NCBI GenBank assembly: GCA_965198725.1
Contig: CBDAPX010000001.1
Location: forward strand, 1,178,001-1,242,000
Reading direction: 5' to 3'
Length of the DNA stretch: 64,000 nucleotides
Source: CBDAPX01 sp965198725
Lineage (GTDB): Bacteria; Pseudomonadota; Alphaproteobacteria; Rhodobacterales; Rhodobacteraceae
Of the stretch, positions 26,356 through 34,423 are shown piece after piece (within the stretch, counting starts at the first letter, position 1; each line of letters begins with the position of its first letter). The notes beneath the pieces were generated by a model. It saw nothing but the letters and a program-made list of their open reading frames with translations, was not told the DNA's origin and did not search any database. Made by a program: the position numbers and the translations under genes.

Positions 26356-27032
26356 GTGATCGAGCTGGAAAATGTAGCCTATAGCTATGGCGGTGGGGAT
26401 TTGTTGCGAAACATATCGTTGCAACTCGCGCCGGGCTCGTTCCATTTTCTCACCGGTCCCTCCGGGGCCGGTAAAACAACCTTCATGCGGTTGTGCTATG
26501 GCTCACTTTTACCGAGCCACGGGGTGGTTCGGGTATTTGAAACCGACATGCGTCAGATGGACCGGGATCAGACCGCGCTGTTGCGGCGTCGGGTGGGCGT
26601 TGTGCACCAAGACTGTCGCTTTCTCGATCACTTGCCCTTGGCCGACAACGTGGCGCTGCCGCTGACCGTATCCGGTCAGAACCTGTCCGCGTTTCAACAG
26701 GATTTGACCGAACTTCTGTACTGGGTCGGGCTGTCGGACCGGGCGGATGCACTGCCACCCGAACTGTCAGGCGGCGAACGGCAACGCGCAGCCCTTGCGC
26801 GCGCTGTCATCATGTCCCCGGACGTTGTTTTGGCAGATGAACCCACCGGCAATGTCGACTGGGACATGTCGCAGCGATTGCTGCAATTGCTGGTCGAACT
26901 GACAAGATGGGCAAAACCGTTCTGATCGCCAGCCATGATCTAGGTTTGATCCGTGCCGCCAAAAACCAGGTGCAGGCGCGGGTGCTTCGGATCAGCAATG
27001 GCGCCGTCCAACTGGCGGGGGCCGACCTATGA
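26356..27032 (+). pseudogene. ftsE: Cell division ATP-binding protein FtsE, frameshifted
   Basis: FtsE is the ABC ATPase that works with FtsX to activate septal cell-wall hydrolases. From GTG 26356 the frame encodes Walker A GPSGAGKT, signature LSGGERQRAALARA and Walker B VVLADEPTGNVD, but then ends at 26923-26925 with VELTRWAKPF. A frame one base off continues from about 26904 as KMGKTVLIASHDLGLIRAAKN and ends at 27030-27032, overlapping ftsX with ATGA. The expected VELNKMGKTV would be restored by one added A near 26902. As written the protein loses the switch histidine (SHD) and C terminus. It is a real mutation or a sequencing error. Confidence 0.88.
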
Positions 27033-27931
27033 GCGCGAAAGGCACGATCCGACGCTATTTCTTGGGCGACCAAAAGGCGGACCGCGTTGTCCCGCCCACA
27101 GGTTTCACCGCACAGCTGACACTCTTTGCGTCCGGGGCGATGGCGTTTCTGGCGGTGTTTGCGCTGGCTTTGTCGTTGGCGTCCGGTCGGTTGGCCGACC
27201 GCTGGTCCGAAGAGCTGGCCCGGAGCGCGACCTTGCGAATTTCCGCACCGCTGGATCAGCGGGCGGCGCAAACAGAGGCCGCACTGACCATCTTGCAACA
27301 AACCCCCGGTATCGCCAGCGCACGCGCGCTGTCGGTCGAAGAACAGACAGCGCTTTTGTCGCCTTGGTTTGGCAGTGACCTGTCACTTGACGGTTTGCCC
27401 GTGCCACAACTGATCGAAATCATCGCCGATGGCACCGGCTATGACACGACCGGATTGCGGTTGCGCCTGACCGCCGAGGTGCCGGGTGCGGTGCTGGACG
27501 ATCACACCCGTTGGCGCGAACCATTGGTTGATGCGGCCAACAGCCTGCGGCGGCTTGGACTGATCTCGGTTCTGTTGATCGGTGCCGCGATGGCGGCAAT
27601 GATTACATTGGCCGCCAATGCCGCGCTGGCCGCCAACAGTCAGGTGATCGAGGTTTTGCGCCTTGTTGGTGCACGCGACGCGTATATCGCACAGGCTTTT
27701 GTCCGGCGGTTTACGATCCGCGGGCTTGTGGGTTCTGCCGTCGGAATGATTTTGGGTTTGATCGGCGTCCTCCTCTTGCCTGCAGCGTCCGAAGAAGGCG
27801 GGTTCCTGACCGGCCTCGGGTTTCAGGGGTTCGGTTGGGCTTGGCCCCTATTGATCCCTCTGCTTGGGGCAGTTGTTGCCTTTCTTGCGACCGCTTTGGC
27901 GGCGCGTCGCACATTATTGGGGCTAAGCTGA
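27029..27931 (+). CDS. ftsX: Cell division protein FtsX
   Basis: A 300-residue permease-type partner of FtsE with an N-terminal cytoplasmic segment, a first hydrophobic helix at about residues 29-50, an extracytoplasmic domain, and three more helices at about 173-200, 228-250 and 270-292. The catalytic work belongs to FtsE. The start overlaps the last codons of ftsE (ATGA) and the stop overlaps plsC (TGATG), giving a tight ftsE-ftsX-plsC operon. FtsX looks intact even though the ftsE reading frame is broken. Confidence 0.92.
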   Translation: MSAKGTIRRYFLGDQKADRVVPPTGFTAQLTLFASGAMAFLAVFALALSLASGRLADRWSEELARSATLRISAPLDQRAAQTEAALTILQQTPGIASARALSVEEQTALLSPWFGSDLSLDGLPVPQLIEIIADGTGYDTTGLRLRLTAEVPGAVLDDHTRWREPLVDAANSLRRLGLISVLLIGAAMAAMITLAANAALAANSQVIEVLRLVGARDAYIAQAFVRRFTIRGLVGSAVGMILGLIGVLLLPAASEEGGFLTGLGFQGFGWAWPLLIPLLGAVVAFLATALAARRTLLGLS

Positions 27932-28680
27932 TGGCCTATGCATGGCGGTGGATCCGCTCTTTTGTTTTTGTCGTGCAGATCTACGTCGCAATGGCGGTGC
28001 TGGGCATCCTGTTTGCGCCCTATGCCCTCGTCTCGTCCAAGGGGGCGTTTACGGCCTGCCGGGCCTATTGCCGCTGGACGCTGTGGACCGCGCGTTGGAT
28101 GGTCGGTATCCGCACCGAACTGCGTGGCGAGGTTCCACATGACGAGGTCATGATCGCCTCAAAGCATCAAAGCTTTCTGGACGTTCTGATCCTTTTTGGC
28201 ACCGTCCCGCGCCCAAAATTCATCATGAAGCGCGAACTGATGTGGACCCCCTTCATAGGCCTTTATGCAAAGCGGTTGGGCTGTATCCCCATTGATCGCG
28301 GCAAGGGCGGCACGACCGTGGCGCAGATGGTCAAGGACGTAGCCGAAGAGTTCAAAGACCCCGGACAGCTGATCATTTACCCGCAGGGTACGCGAGTCGC
28401 GCCCGGTGCCCAGAAGCCATATAAAATCGGCGGCGCGGTGCTTTACGAGGAGCTGGGTCACGCCTGTGTCCCTGCGGCCACCAATGCGGGTCTTTTCTGG
28501 CCGCGCAAGGGCATCATCCGGAACCCCGGGTTGGCCGTGGTTGAGCTTTTGCCGCGGATCGAGCCGGGTCTGGACAAACACGCTTTTATGGAGCGCTTGG
28601 AAACCGAGATCGAGGGCCGTACAAAGCAATTGTTGGCGGATGGGGGTTTTGCACAAGATGAACAGAATTCAGGATCTTGA
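27931..28680 (+). CDS. plsC: 1-acyl-sn-glycerol-3-phosphate acyltransferase
   Basis: A 249-residue membrane acyltransferase of phosphatidic acid synthesis. The catalytic motif HQSFLD (HX4D) is at about residues 75-80, and later PQGTRVAPG corresponds to the conserved substrate-binding block. An N-terminal hydrophobic helix anchors it. The start at 27931 overlaps the ftsX stop. The next gene begins inside its last codons in another frame. Confidence 0.93.
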   Translation: MAYAWRWIRSFVFVVQIYVAMAVLGILFAPYALVSSKGAFTACRAYCRWTLWTARWMVGIRTELRGEVPHDEVMIASKHQSFLDVLILFGTVPRPKFIMKRELMWTPFIGLYAKRLGCIPIDRGKGGTTVAQMVKDVAEEFKDPGQLIIYPQGTRVAPGAQKPYKIGGAVLYEELGHACVPAATNAGLFWPRKGIIRNPGLAVVELLPRIEPGLDKHAFMERLETEIEGRTKQLLADGGFAQDEQNSGS

Positions 28681-29260
28681 GACGCTCGACGCGCTTTACA
28701 GCACCGTGTCTCCCGCCGCGATGCGCAAGGTCGCGGACCTTCTGACCCCGCTTTATGGCAAATGGATCGAAGGCGCGCGGTTTTGTATTCTTTCAACGGT
28801 TGGACCGGACGGCGTGCATGGCAGCCCGCGTGGGGATGCGGGCCCTGTGGTGCGTATCCATGACGCGCGCACGCTTTTGATGCCCGATTGGCGGGGCAAC
28901 AACCGGTTGGATTGCTTGAAGGACATCGTCGCAGACGGGCGCGCCGCCCTGCTTTTCATGGTGCCGGGCACGAACACGACGGTGCGGGTCAACGCCAAGG
29001 CTTGGCTGACGGATGATCCCGACCTGCGCGCCAGCTTTGCCAAGGGCGACAAGCGTCCTGCAACGGTCATCGTTTTTGAAATCGCAGAAATCTATACCCA
29101 ATGCGCCAAGGCGCTGCTGCGCTCGGGGCTATGGGACCGGGATGATGCGACCACTGTTCCGACGGTCGGTGAGATCCTTGCCGAAATGACTGGTGGTGAG
29201 TTGGGCGGGCCGGAATACGACGCGAATTACCCCGACTATGCGATGCCACGGATGTGGTGA
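28658..29260 (+). CDS. Pyridoxamine 5'-phosphate oxidase family flavoprotein (MSMEG_1061-like)
   Basis: A 200-residue protein of the FMN-binding split-barrel fold, with STVGPDGVHGSPRGDAG in the N-terminal half as in the family, and WRGNNRLDCLKDI typical of the MSMEG_1061 group. It probably binds FMN; the reaction is unknown. The ATG at 28658 lies 23 bp inside plsC, so expression is coupled to it. A hairpin terminator follows. Confidence 0.85.
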   Translation: MNRIQDLETLDALYSTVSPAAMRKVADLLTPLYGKWIEGARFCILSTVGPDGVHGSPRGDAGPVVRIHDARTLLMPDWRGNNRLDCLKDIVADGRAALLFMVPGTNTTVRVNAKAWLTDDPDLRASFAKGDKRPATVIVFEIAEIYTQCAKALLRSGLWDRDDATTVPTVGEILAEMTGGELGGPEYDANYPDYAMPRMW

Positions 29261-29290
29261 TCCAAGTCGCCAAACGCCTATAAATGATTG

Positions 29291-29320
29291 CGCCCCGAAC
29301 CATGTGGTCCGGGGCGTTTT
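29291..29320 (+). terminator. Intrinsic terminator after the PPOX gene
   Basis: CGCCCCG (29291-29297) and CGGGGCG (29310-29316) pair, with ACCA/TGGT continuing the stem after one mismatch, and TTTT follows. It ends the ftsE-ftsX-plsC-PPOX transcript and stands upstream of the converging PreA-like gene. Confidence 0.85.
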
Positions 29321-29359
29321 GTCATGTCGAAGGCGCGCAATGCGGCTTTTGGACGTGGA

Positions 29360-30457
29360 TCAGGATGCGATTTCGTACCCACCGTTATAGGCATCGCTTT
29401 TGCGGCGAACCTGGGAATGCTCAACGATCCGTTCGCGGGCAATGCCGCGGAACTCTTCGATCGAAGAATACCCTTTGCGTTCCAGATACTCTGTCAGATC
29501 CTCCGTCAGTTCCTGGATCAGCTTGACGCCAACACCACCGCTGCCCTTTTCTTCCATCGCGGCGGTGCAGACCTGCAGGTTGCCCGCGCCGTGCACGATG
29601 AAATTAAACGCCTCACGGAACCCACGAATGCCGCCGATGCCGGAAATGGCCTTGTCCGGGTAGGCCTTGGAAATGTCGGACACCCGCTGCAGCGCTTGGT
29701 GCAGGATGGCAAGACCGCCAAGGCCGCCAGAGGTTACAAGGCCATCAACCTCAACCTCAAATTTCAGCGTTTCGGGGTCCATGAGCGGTAAGGACGGGAA
29801 TGTATTGCAAAGCGAGATAGAAGACGCGCCCGCCTCATACGCGGCACCCGCCGCATCAACCAGCGTTGATGTAGACGGCGTCAGCTTGACCCAGATCGGC
29901 ACGCTCACCGCGCTGGTGACTGCTTTCAGGATGGACCGGATGATATCCTCATCATTAGCGATATTGGCGCCCATATCCTTGCGGTCCATATGCGGACAGG
30001 ACAGGTTCAGCTCGATCGCGTCACACCCGACATTGACAACAGCCTTTGCCAGTTTCTGCCAGTTGTTCATTTCCTCGACATTGCCGGCACCGGCCATGAT
30101 CGAAGCGATGAGCATACGGTCGGGATAGGTGCTTTTGATCTCTTCAAGATCCGGCAACCAAAGGTCCAGCGGCTGGTCCGAAATCAGCTCCCAGTTCCAC
30201 GACGAATGCGAGACGGTATCGGGCCGTTTGTTGCGCGACACATACGGTTTTGCTTCGCTCGTGCGCTGGAAAATTGTCTTGGGTCCGGCCACGTTTTCCA
30301 CCGGGTGCAAACCGATTGTCTTGGTGACAACGCCACCCCAACCAGCTTCGAAAGCGCGCAAAATCTTGCGCTTGCTTTCCGTCGGCGGCGCAGAGGCCAG
30401 CACGAATGGATTAACAAACTCAAGACCCGTGAAAGTTGTCGAAAGTGGGTTCGCCAT
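29360..30457 (-). CDS. Dihydropyrimidine dehydrogenase PreA-like protein without Fe-S domain
   Basis: A 365-residue FMN-dependent TIM-barrel protein of the dihydroorotate dehydrogenase / PreA family. The active-site cysteine is seen in LNLSCPHMDRKDMGANI. The C-terminal ferredoxin domain with two 4Fe-4S cysteine clusters that PreA normally has is missing; the protein simply ends after RKSDAYNGGYEIAS. No PreT-like NADH partner or hydantoinase is in the window. So electron delivery is unexplained; it may be a degenerate or re-purposed PreA. Confidence 0.8.
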   Translation of the reverse strand: MANPLSTTFTGLEFVNPFVLASAPPTESKRKILRAFEAGWGGVVTKTIGLHPVENVAGPKTIFQRTSEAKPYVSRNKRPDTVSHSSWNWELISDQPLDLWLPDLEEIKSTYPDRMLIASIMAGAGNVEEMNNWQKLAKAVVNVGCDAIELNLSCPHMDRKDMGANIANDEDIIRSILKAVTSAVSVPIWVKLTPSTSTLVDAAGAAYEAGASSISLCNTFPSLPLMDPETLKFEVEVDGLVTSGGLGGLAILHQALQRVSDISKAYPDKAISGIGGIRGFREAFNFIVHGAGNLQVCTAAMEEKGSGGVGVKLIQELTEDLTEYLERKGYSSIEEFRGIARERIVEHSQVRRKSDAYNGGYEIAS

Positions 30458-30643
30458 GACGTACCTCTTGGTTGACCAGAGAGATGATCGTCCGCCTGAA
30501 CGCTTTAAAAGTCAATGAATTTCCCTTTTGGCGCAGGGCAGGTGCCGGAAACGCGACCAATTGCACAATATTCAGTCCGCACCGTCCCGGCGCAGTTGCG
30601 CCGTCGGAGAGCGCCCCATTTCTTTCCGTCAAAAGCTCGGCTT

Positions 30644-30952
30644 TCAGGCCAAAACCTCGCCGATCAACATCTGCGGCTGTGTGTTGGTGTAATTGGGAAT
30701 GTCACCAATCACAGGACCTGCGGCTGACATGGCGGCGTCCATCGATGCCTTATCTGCAAAGGTGATCGTGAAAATTGCATAGAACCCGGGCGGCGCGTCA
30801 GGACCGCCAGCCAGCCCCTTGGTGATCTGCATACCTGTGGAATGTGGTCCCATGTGTTCTTCGACCAACCCCTTATGGGTGCTCATGTAATAGTCATAGT
30901 CGAAATGGGTGTCATCGGTGATCGGGTACAATACCTGCAATGCAAGGCTCAT
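30644..30952 (-). CDS. EthD-domain small protein
   Basis: A 102-residue protein that reads like an EthD/dimeric alpha-beta barrel protein, with FDYDYYMSTHKGLVEEHMGP near the N terminus. Members appear in degradation gene clusters but the molecular role is poorly known. It stands alone on the minus strand. Confidence 0.8.
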   Translation of the reverse strand: MSLALQVLYPITDDTHFDYDYYMSTHKGLVEEHMGPHSTGMQITKGLAGGPDAPPGFYAIFTITFADKASMDAAMSAAGPVIGDIPNYTNTQPQMLIGEVLA

Positions 30953-31054
30953 CTGAAAATCCTCTCTGTTGAGATGGGTCAGATTAGACCGCAGGTCGCG
31001 CGAAATCCCAAATGAAAATGCCGTTGCCGGTATTAGCCGTTGAAAAACCAGATG

Positions 31055-31086
31055 ACCCGGACCGGCGTGAGAGCGCCAGTCCGGGT
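31055..31086 (-). terminator. Terminator of lpdA
   Basis: ACCCGGAC (31055-31062) and GTCCGGGT (31079-31086) pair, with GGCG/CGCC inside. On the minus strand a TTTTT run follows a few bases later. It ends the TCA-cycle operon after lpdA. Confidence 0.75.
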
Positions 31087-31096
31087 GGCGATGAGA

Positions 31097-32485
31097 TCAG
31101 CTGTGGATCGGTCCCAGACCACAGGCCAGCGCGGCCTCGCGCACCGCTTCAGAGAAGGTGGGGTGGGCATGGCAGGTCAACGCCAGATCCTCGGCCGAGG
31201 CGCCAAATTCCATCGCGACACAAATCTCGTGGATCAGGTCGCCGGCACCCGGACCGATAATCTGGGCACCCAGAATGCGGTCGGTTTCCTTATCGGCGAG
31301 GATCTTGACGAAGCCCTCGGCGGCCATCGCCGCTTTGGCGCGACCGTTGCCCATGAAGGAAAACTTGCCCACGGTATAGGCGCGGCCTTCTTCTTTCAGC
31401 TGCTCTTCGGTCTTGCCGACATTGGACACTTCGGGATGGGTATAGATGACGCCCGGGATAACGCCGTAATTCACATGCCCATGTTTGCCCGCGATGACAT
31501 CAGCGGCGGCCATGCCTTCATCCTCGGCCTTGTGCGCCAGCATCGGACCGTCGATACAATCGCCAATGGCATAGATGCCCGGCACGTTTGTTTGCCAATG
31601 CGCATCTGTTTTGATCTGCCCGCGCGGGCTCATCTCGATGCCGAGGGCTTCGAGCCCCAGACCGTCGGTGTAGGGACGACGACCGGTTGCGACCAGCACG
31701 ACATCCGCATCCATGACATGCTCGCTGTCATCCTTGCGCAGCTTACAGGTCACTTTGGCCTTGGTCTTGGTGGTTTCCACCGATTGAACAGCGGCCCCCA
31801 TGGTAAAGGTCAGTCCCTGTTTTTTCAGAATGCGCTGAAACGATTTCTGAACCTCGGCGTCCATGCCGGGCGTGATCGCATCGAGGAATTCGATGACCTG
31901 TACCTCGGTGCCCAAACGCGCATAGACCGACCCAAGCTCTAGCCCGATAACACCGGCGCCGATGACAACCATCTTTTTCGGGATCTTGCCCAGTTCAAGC
32001 GCACCGGTCGAGCTGACCACGAGTTTCTCGTCGATTTCGACACCGGGCAGGGTGCTGACCTCTGAGCCGCTGGCGATGATGATGTTCTTGGTCTCATATA
32101 CGGTATCGCCAACCTTGACCTTGCCGGCCTCGGGGATCGAACCCCACCCCTTGAGCCAGTCGATCTTGTTCTTTTTGAACAGGAATTCGACACCTTTGGT
32201 GTTCTGACCGATGACGTCGTCTTTATAGGCTTTCATCTGGTTCCAGTCGACAGAAGGACTTTTGCCCTTCAGGCCCATTGTCGCAAAGTTATGCTCGGCC
32301 TCATGCAATTGATGGCTGGCATGCAACAAGGCTTTGGATGGGATACAGCCCACATTCAGACAGGTGCCGCCAAGGGTTTCCCGCCCTTCCACACAGGCCG
32401 TTTTTAGCCCGCGCTGTGCAGCCCGGATCGCGGCCACGTAACCGCCGGGGCCAGAGCCGATGACGATGACATCATATTGGGACAT
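31097..32485 (-). CDS. lpdA: Dihydrolipoyl dehydrogenase (E3 of 2-oxoglutarate dehydrogenase)
   Basis: A 462-residue FAD disulfide oxidoreductase that reoxidises the lipoyl groups of OdhB with NAD. FAD motif GSGPGGYVAA (residues 11-20), redox cysteines in GGTCLNVGCIPS (about residues 39-50), NAD motif GAGVIG around 182-187, and the C-terminal CHAHPTFSEA with the catalytic histidine are all present. It is the last gene of the sucA-odhB-lpdA group, separated from odhB by 420 bp that contain a dispersed repeat. Confidence 0.96.
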   Translation of the reverse strand: MSQYDVIVIGSGPGGYVAAIRAAQRGLKTACVEGRETLGGTCLNVGCIPSKALLHASHQLHEAEHNFATMGLKGKSPSVDWNQMKAYKDDVIGQNTKGVEFLFKKNKIDWLKGWGSIPEAGKVKVGDTVYETKNIIIASGSEVSTLPGVEIDEKLVVSSTGALELGKIPKKMVVIGAGVIGLELGSVYARLGTEVQVIEFLDAITPGMDAEVQKSFQRILKKQGLTFTMGAAVQSVETTKTKAKVTCKLRKDDSEHVMDADVVLVATGRRPYTDGLGLEALGIEMSPRGQIKTDAHWQTNVPGIYAIGDCIDGPMLAHKAEDEGMAAADVIAGKHGHVNYGVIPGVIYTHPEVSNVGKTEEQLKEEGRAYTVGKFSFMGNGRAKAAMAAEGFVKILADKETDRILGAQIIGPGAGDLIHEICVAMEFGASAEDLALTCHAHPTFSEAVREAALACGLGPIHS

Positions 32486-32905
32486 GGGTCAGTTTCCTTT
32501 GGTTGAGGGGGGCGGGGGCGCTGCCCCCGTCGCCGGTGGCGACTCCCCCGAGATATTTGAAACAAGAAAGAAGCAGGGTGGGTGTGGGCATTATTGCTGA
32601 AACTCCATCGCAGGTCGCGTGCCCCGAAAGGTAATAGCGACAAGGAAGCCCACAAAAAGCATCTCGGTGGCGATATGCCGGGCCAAGACGCGGCCACGCA
32701 TGGGGTTCCGATACAGCCTGCGCGTCCTAGGGAGATTTTGTGCGAAAAACATCGCTTTATCCTACCTCGAGGTCCCGAAAAGCGCATGAAAATGTGGTGT
32801 TTTGAAACATCGCTTTGGCTGGCTGACTTTAGAACAATGCCGTTCTTCTTTCCCGACGTATGATCCCTTCCGCAGGAGATGTCCCCCGCGGAAAGAAAGG
32901 TGGTT
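32486..32905. other. 420-bp spacer between odhB and lpdA
   Basis: No convincing gene. It contains the second copy of the dispersed repeat (32514-32574) near the lpdA end, and near the odhB end a TTCCGC/GCGGAA hairpin around 32868-32893 as a possible weak terminator. The middle (about 32580-32860) has two similar AACATCGCTTT segments at 32747-32757 and 32807-32817 and unremarkable sequence. The gap suggests that lpdA may also have its own promoter. Confidence 0.5.
32514..32574. repeat. Dispersed GC-rich intergenic repeat, copy 2 (inverted)
   Basis: In reverse orientation to 4333-4388, this carries GGGGGCGCTGCCCCC, then a GCCGGTGGC hairpin core, CCCCCGAGATATTTGAAAC, and AAGAAAGAAGC. It is just upstream of lpdA. 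The two copies share the terminal palindrome, the CTTCTTTCTTG block and the central layout, but differ in the inner stem, as expected of compensatory change in a structured element. Confidence 0.7.
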
Positions 32906-34420
32906 TCAGAGATCCATCAGCAAGCGGCGCGGATCTTCCAGCGCTTCCTTGACGCGGACGAGGAAGGTCACGGCACCTTTGCCATCGACGATCCGGTGGT
33001 CATAAGAGAGCGCCAAATACATCATCGGGCGGATCTTGATCTCGCCATTGATGACCATCGGGCGGTCCTGGATCTTGTGCATGCCGAGGATACCCGATTG
33101 CGGCGGGTTGAGGATCGGCGAGGACATCAGCGAGCCATAAACACCCCCGTTGGAGATGGTGAAGGTCCCGCCCTGCATTTCCGCCATGCTGAGTTTGCCG
33201 TCGCGGGCGCGCTTGCCTTTTTCGCCAATCGCCTTTTCGATCTCGGCAAAAGACATTGAATCCGCATCCCGGATCACCGGCACGACAAGGCCCTGCGGCG
33301 TGCCTGCAGCAACGCCCATGTGGACAAAGTTCTTGTAGACGATGTCTGTGCCGTCGATCTCGGCATTCACTTCTGGCACTTCTTTCAGTGCGTGACAGCA
33401 GGCCTTGGTGAAGAAGGACATAAAGCCCAGGCGGACCCCGTGTTTCTTTTCAAAGGCGTCCTTGTACTCTTTGCGCAGGGCCATGACCTCGGTCATGTCC
33501 ACCTCGTTATAGGTGGTCAGGATCGCAGCGGTGTTTTGCGCGTCTTTTAGGCGACGGGCGATCGTCTGACGCAGGCGGGTCATCTTGACCCGTTCTTCGC
33601 GTGCGGCATCCTCGGCGGCGACCGGTGCACGTGGGGCGGCAGCCGGGGCAGGGGCCGCTGCAGGCGCGGCGGTGGCGCCAGCCGCGATTGCCTTTTGCAC
33701 GTCGTCTTTCATGATGCGGCCATCGCGACCGGTTCCGGTCACCTGATCGGCGGACAAGCCGGCCTCAGCCATGGCCGTTTGCGCAGCAGGCGCGTTTTCC
33801 ACGTCTTTGCCAGCCGCGATGGCCGGAGCCGCCGCAGGAGCCGCCGCGGCGGCAGGGGCAGGTGCCGCGGCAACCGCGCCACCGGAAATGACGCCAAGCT
33901 TGCCATTGGCTTCGACCGTCGCGCCTTCGGCGGCCGAGATCTCTGCGAGCACGCCCGCGGCCGGAGCAGGGACCTCAATGCTAACCTTGTCGGTTTCCAG
34001 CTCGCAGAGCATTTCGTCCTGCGCGACGCTGTCGCCAACGACCTTGAACCATGTGCTGACCGTTGCTTCGGTCACGCTTTCACCCAGAACCGGGACCATG
34101 ATGTCGATGCTGTCGCCACCGGCTGCTGGCGCAGCGGCAGGGGCAGCTTCCGGGGCTGCGGCGGGGGCAGGTGCGGTACCTTCCCCGGCAAGGATCGTGG
34201 CCAGCAAGGCATCAACGCCCACGGTTTCACCTTCTGCGGCAACGATTTCCCCCATCGTGCCGGCGGCAGGCGAAGGAACCTCGACCGTCACCTTGTCGGT
34301 TTCCAATTCGCACAGCATTTCGTCCACGGCGACCGCATCGCCGGGCTTCTTGAACCATGTTGCGACGGTGGCTTCGGTCACCGATTCTCCCAGGGTGGGT
34401 ACGCGTACTTCGGTCGTCAT
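32906..34420 (-). CDS. odhB: 2-oxoglutarate dehydrogenase E2, dihydrolipoyllysine succinyltransferase
   Basis: The core E2 of the 2-oxoglutarate dehydrogenase complex, 504 residues. It has two tandem lipoyl domains, with lipoylated lysines in ETDKVTVEV (about residue 43) and ETDKVSIEV (about 145), each followed by a Pro/Ala-rich linker. A peripheral-subunit binding domain follows, then the acyltransferase with the catalytic SYDHRIVDG near residue 475. E. coli has one lipoyl domain; two is common in this group as far as I recall. Start is 3 bp after the sucA stop. Confidence 0.95.
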   Translation of the reverse strand: MTTEVRVPTLGESVTEATVATWFKKPGDAVAVDEMLCELETDKVTVEVPSPAAGTMGEIVAAEGETVGVDALLATILAGEGTAPAPAAAPEAAPAAAPAAGGDSIDIMVPVLGESVTEATVSTWFKVVGDSVAQDEMLCELETDKVSIEVPAPAAGVLAEISAAEGATVEANGKLGVISGGAVAAAPAPAAAAAPAAAPAIAAGKDVENAPAAQTAMAEAGLSADQVTGTGRDGRIMKDDVQKAIAAGATAAPAAAPAPAAAPRAPVAAEDAAREERVKMTRLRQTIARRLKDAQNTAAILTTYNEVDMTEVMALRKEYKDAFEKKHGVRLGFMSFFTKACCHALKEVPEVNAEIDGTDIVYKNFVHMGVAAGTPQGLVVPVIRDADSMSFAEIEKAIGEKGKRARDGKLSMAEMQGGTFTISNGGVYGSLMSSPILNPPQSGILGMHKIQDRPMVINGEIKIRPMMYLALSYDHRIVDGKGAVTFLVRVKEALEDPRRLLMDL

Positions 34421-34423
34421 GGG

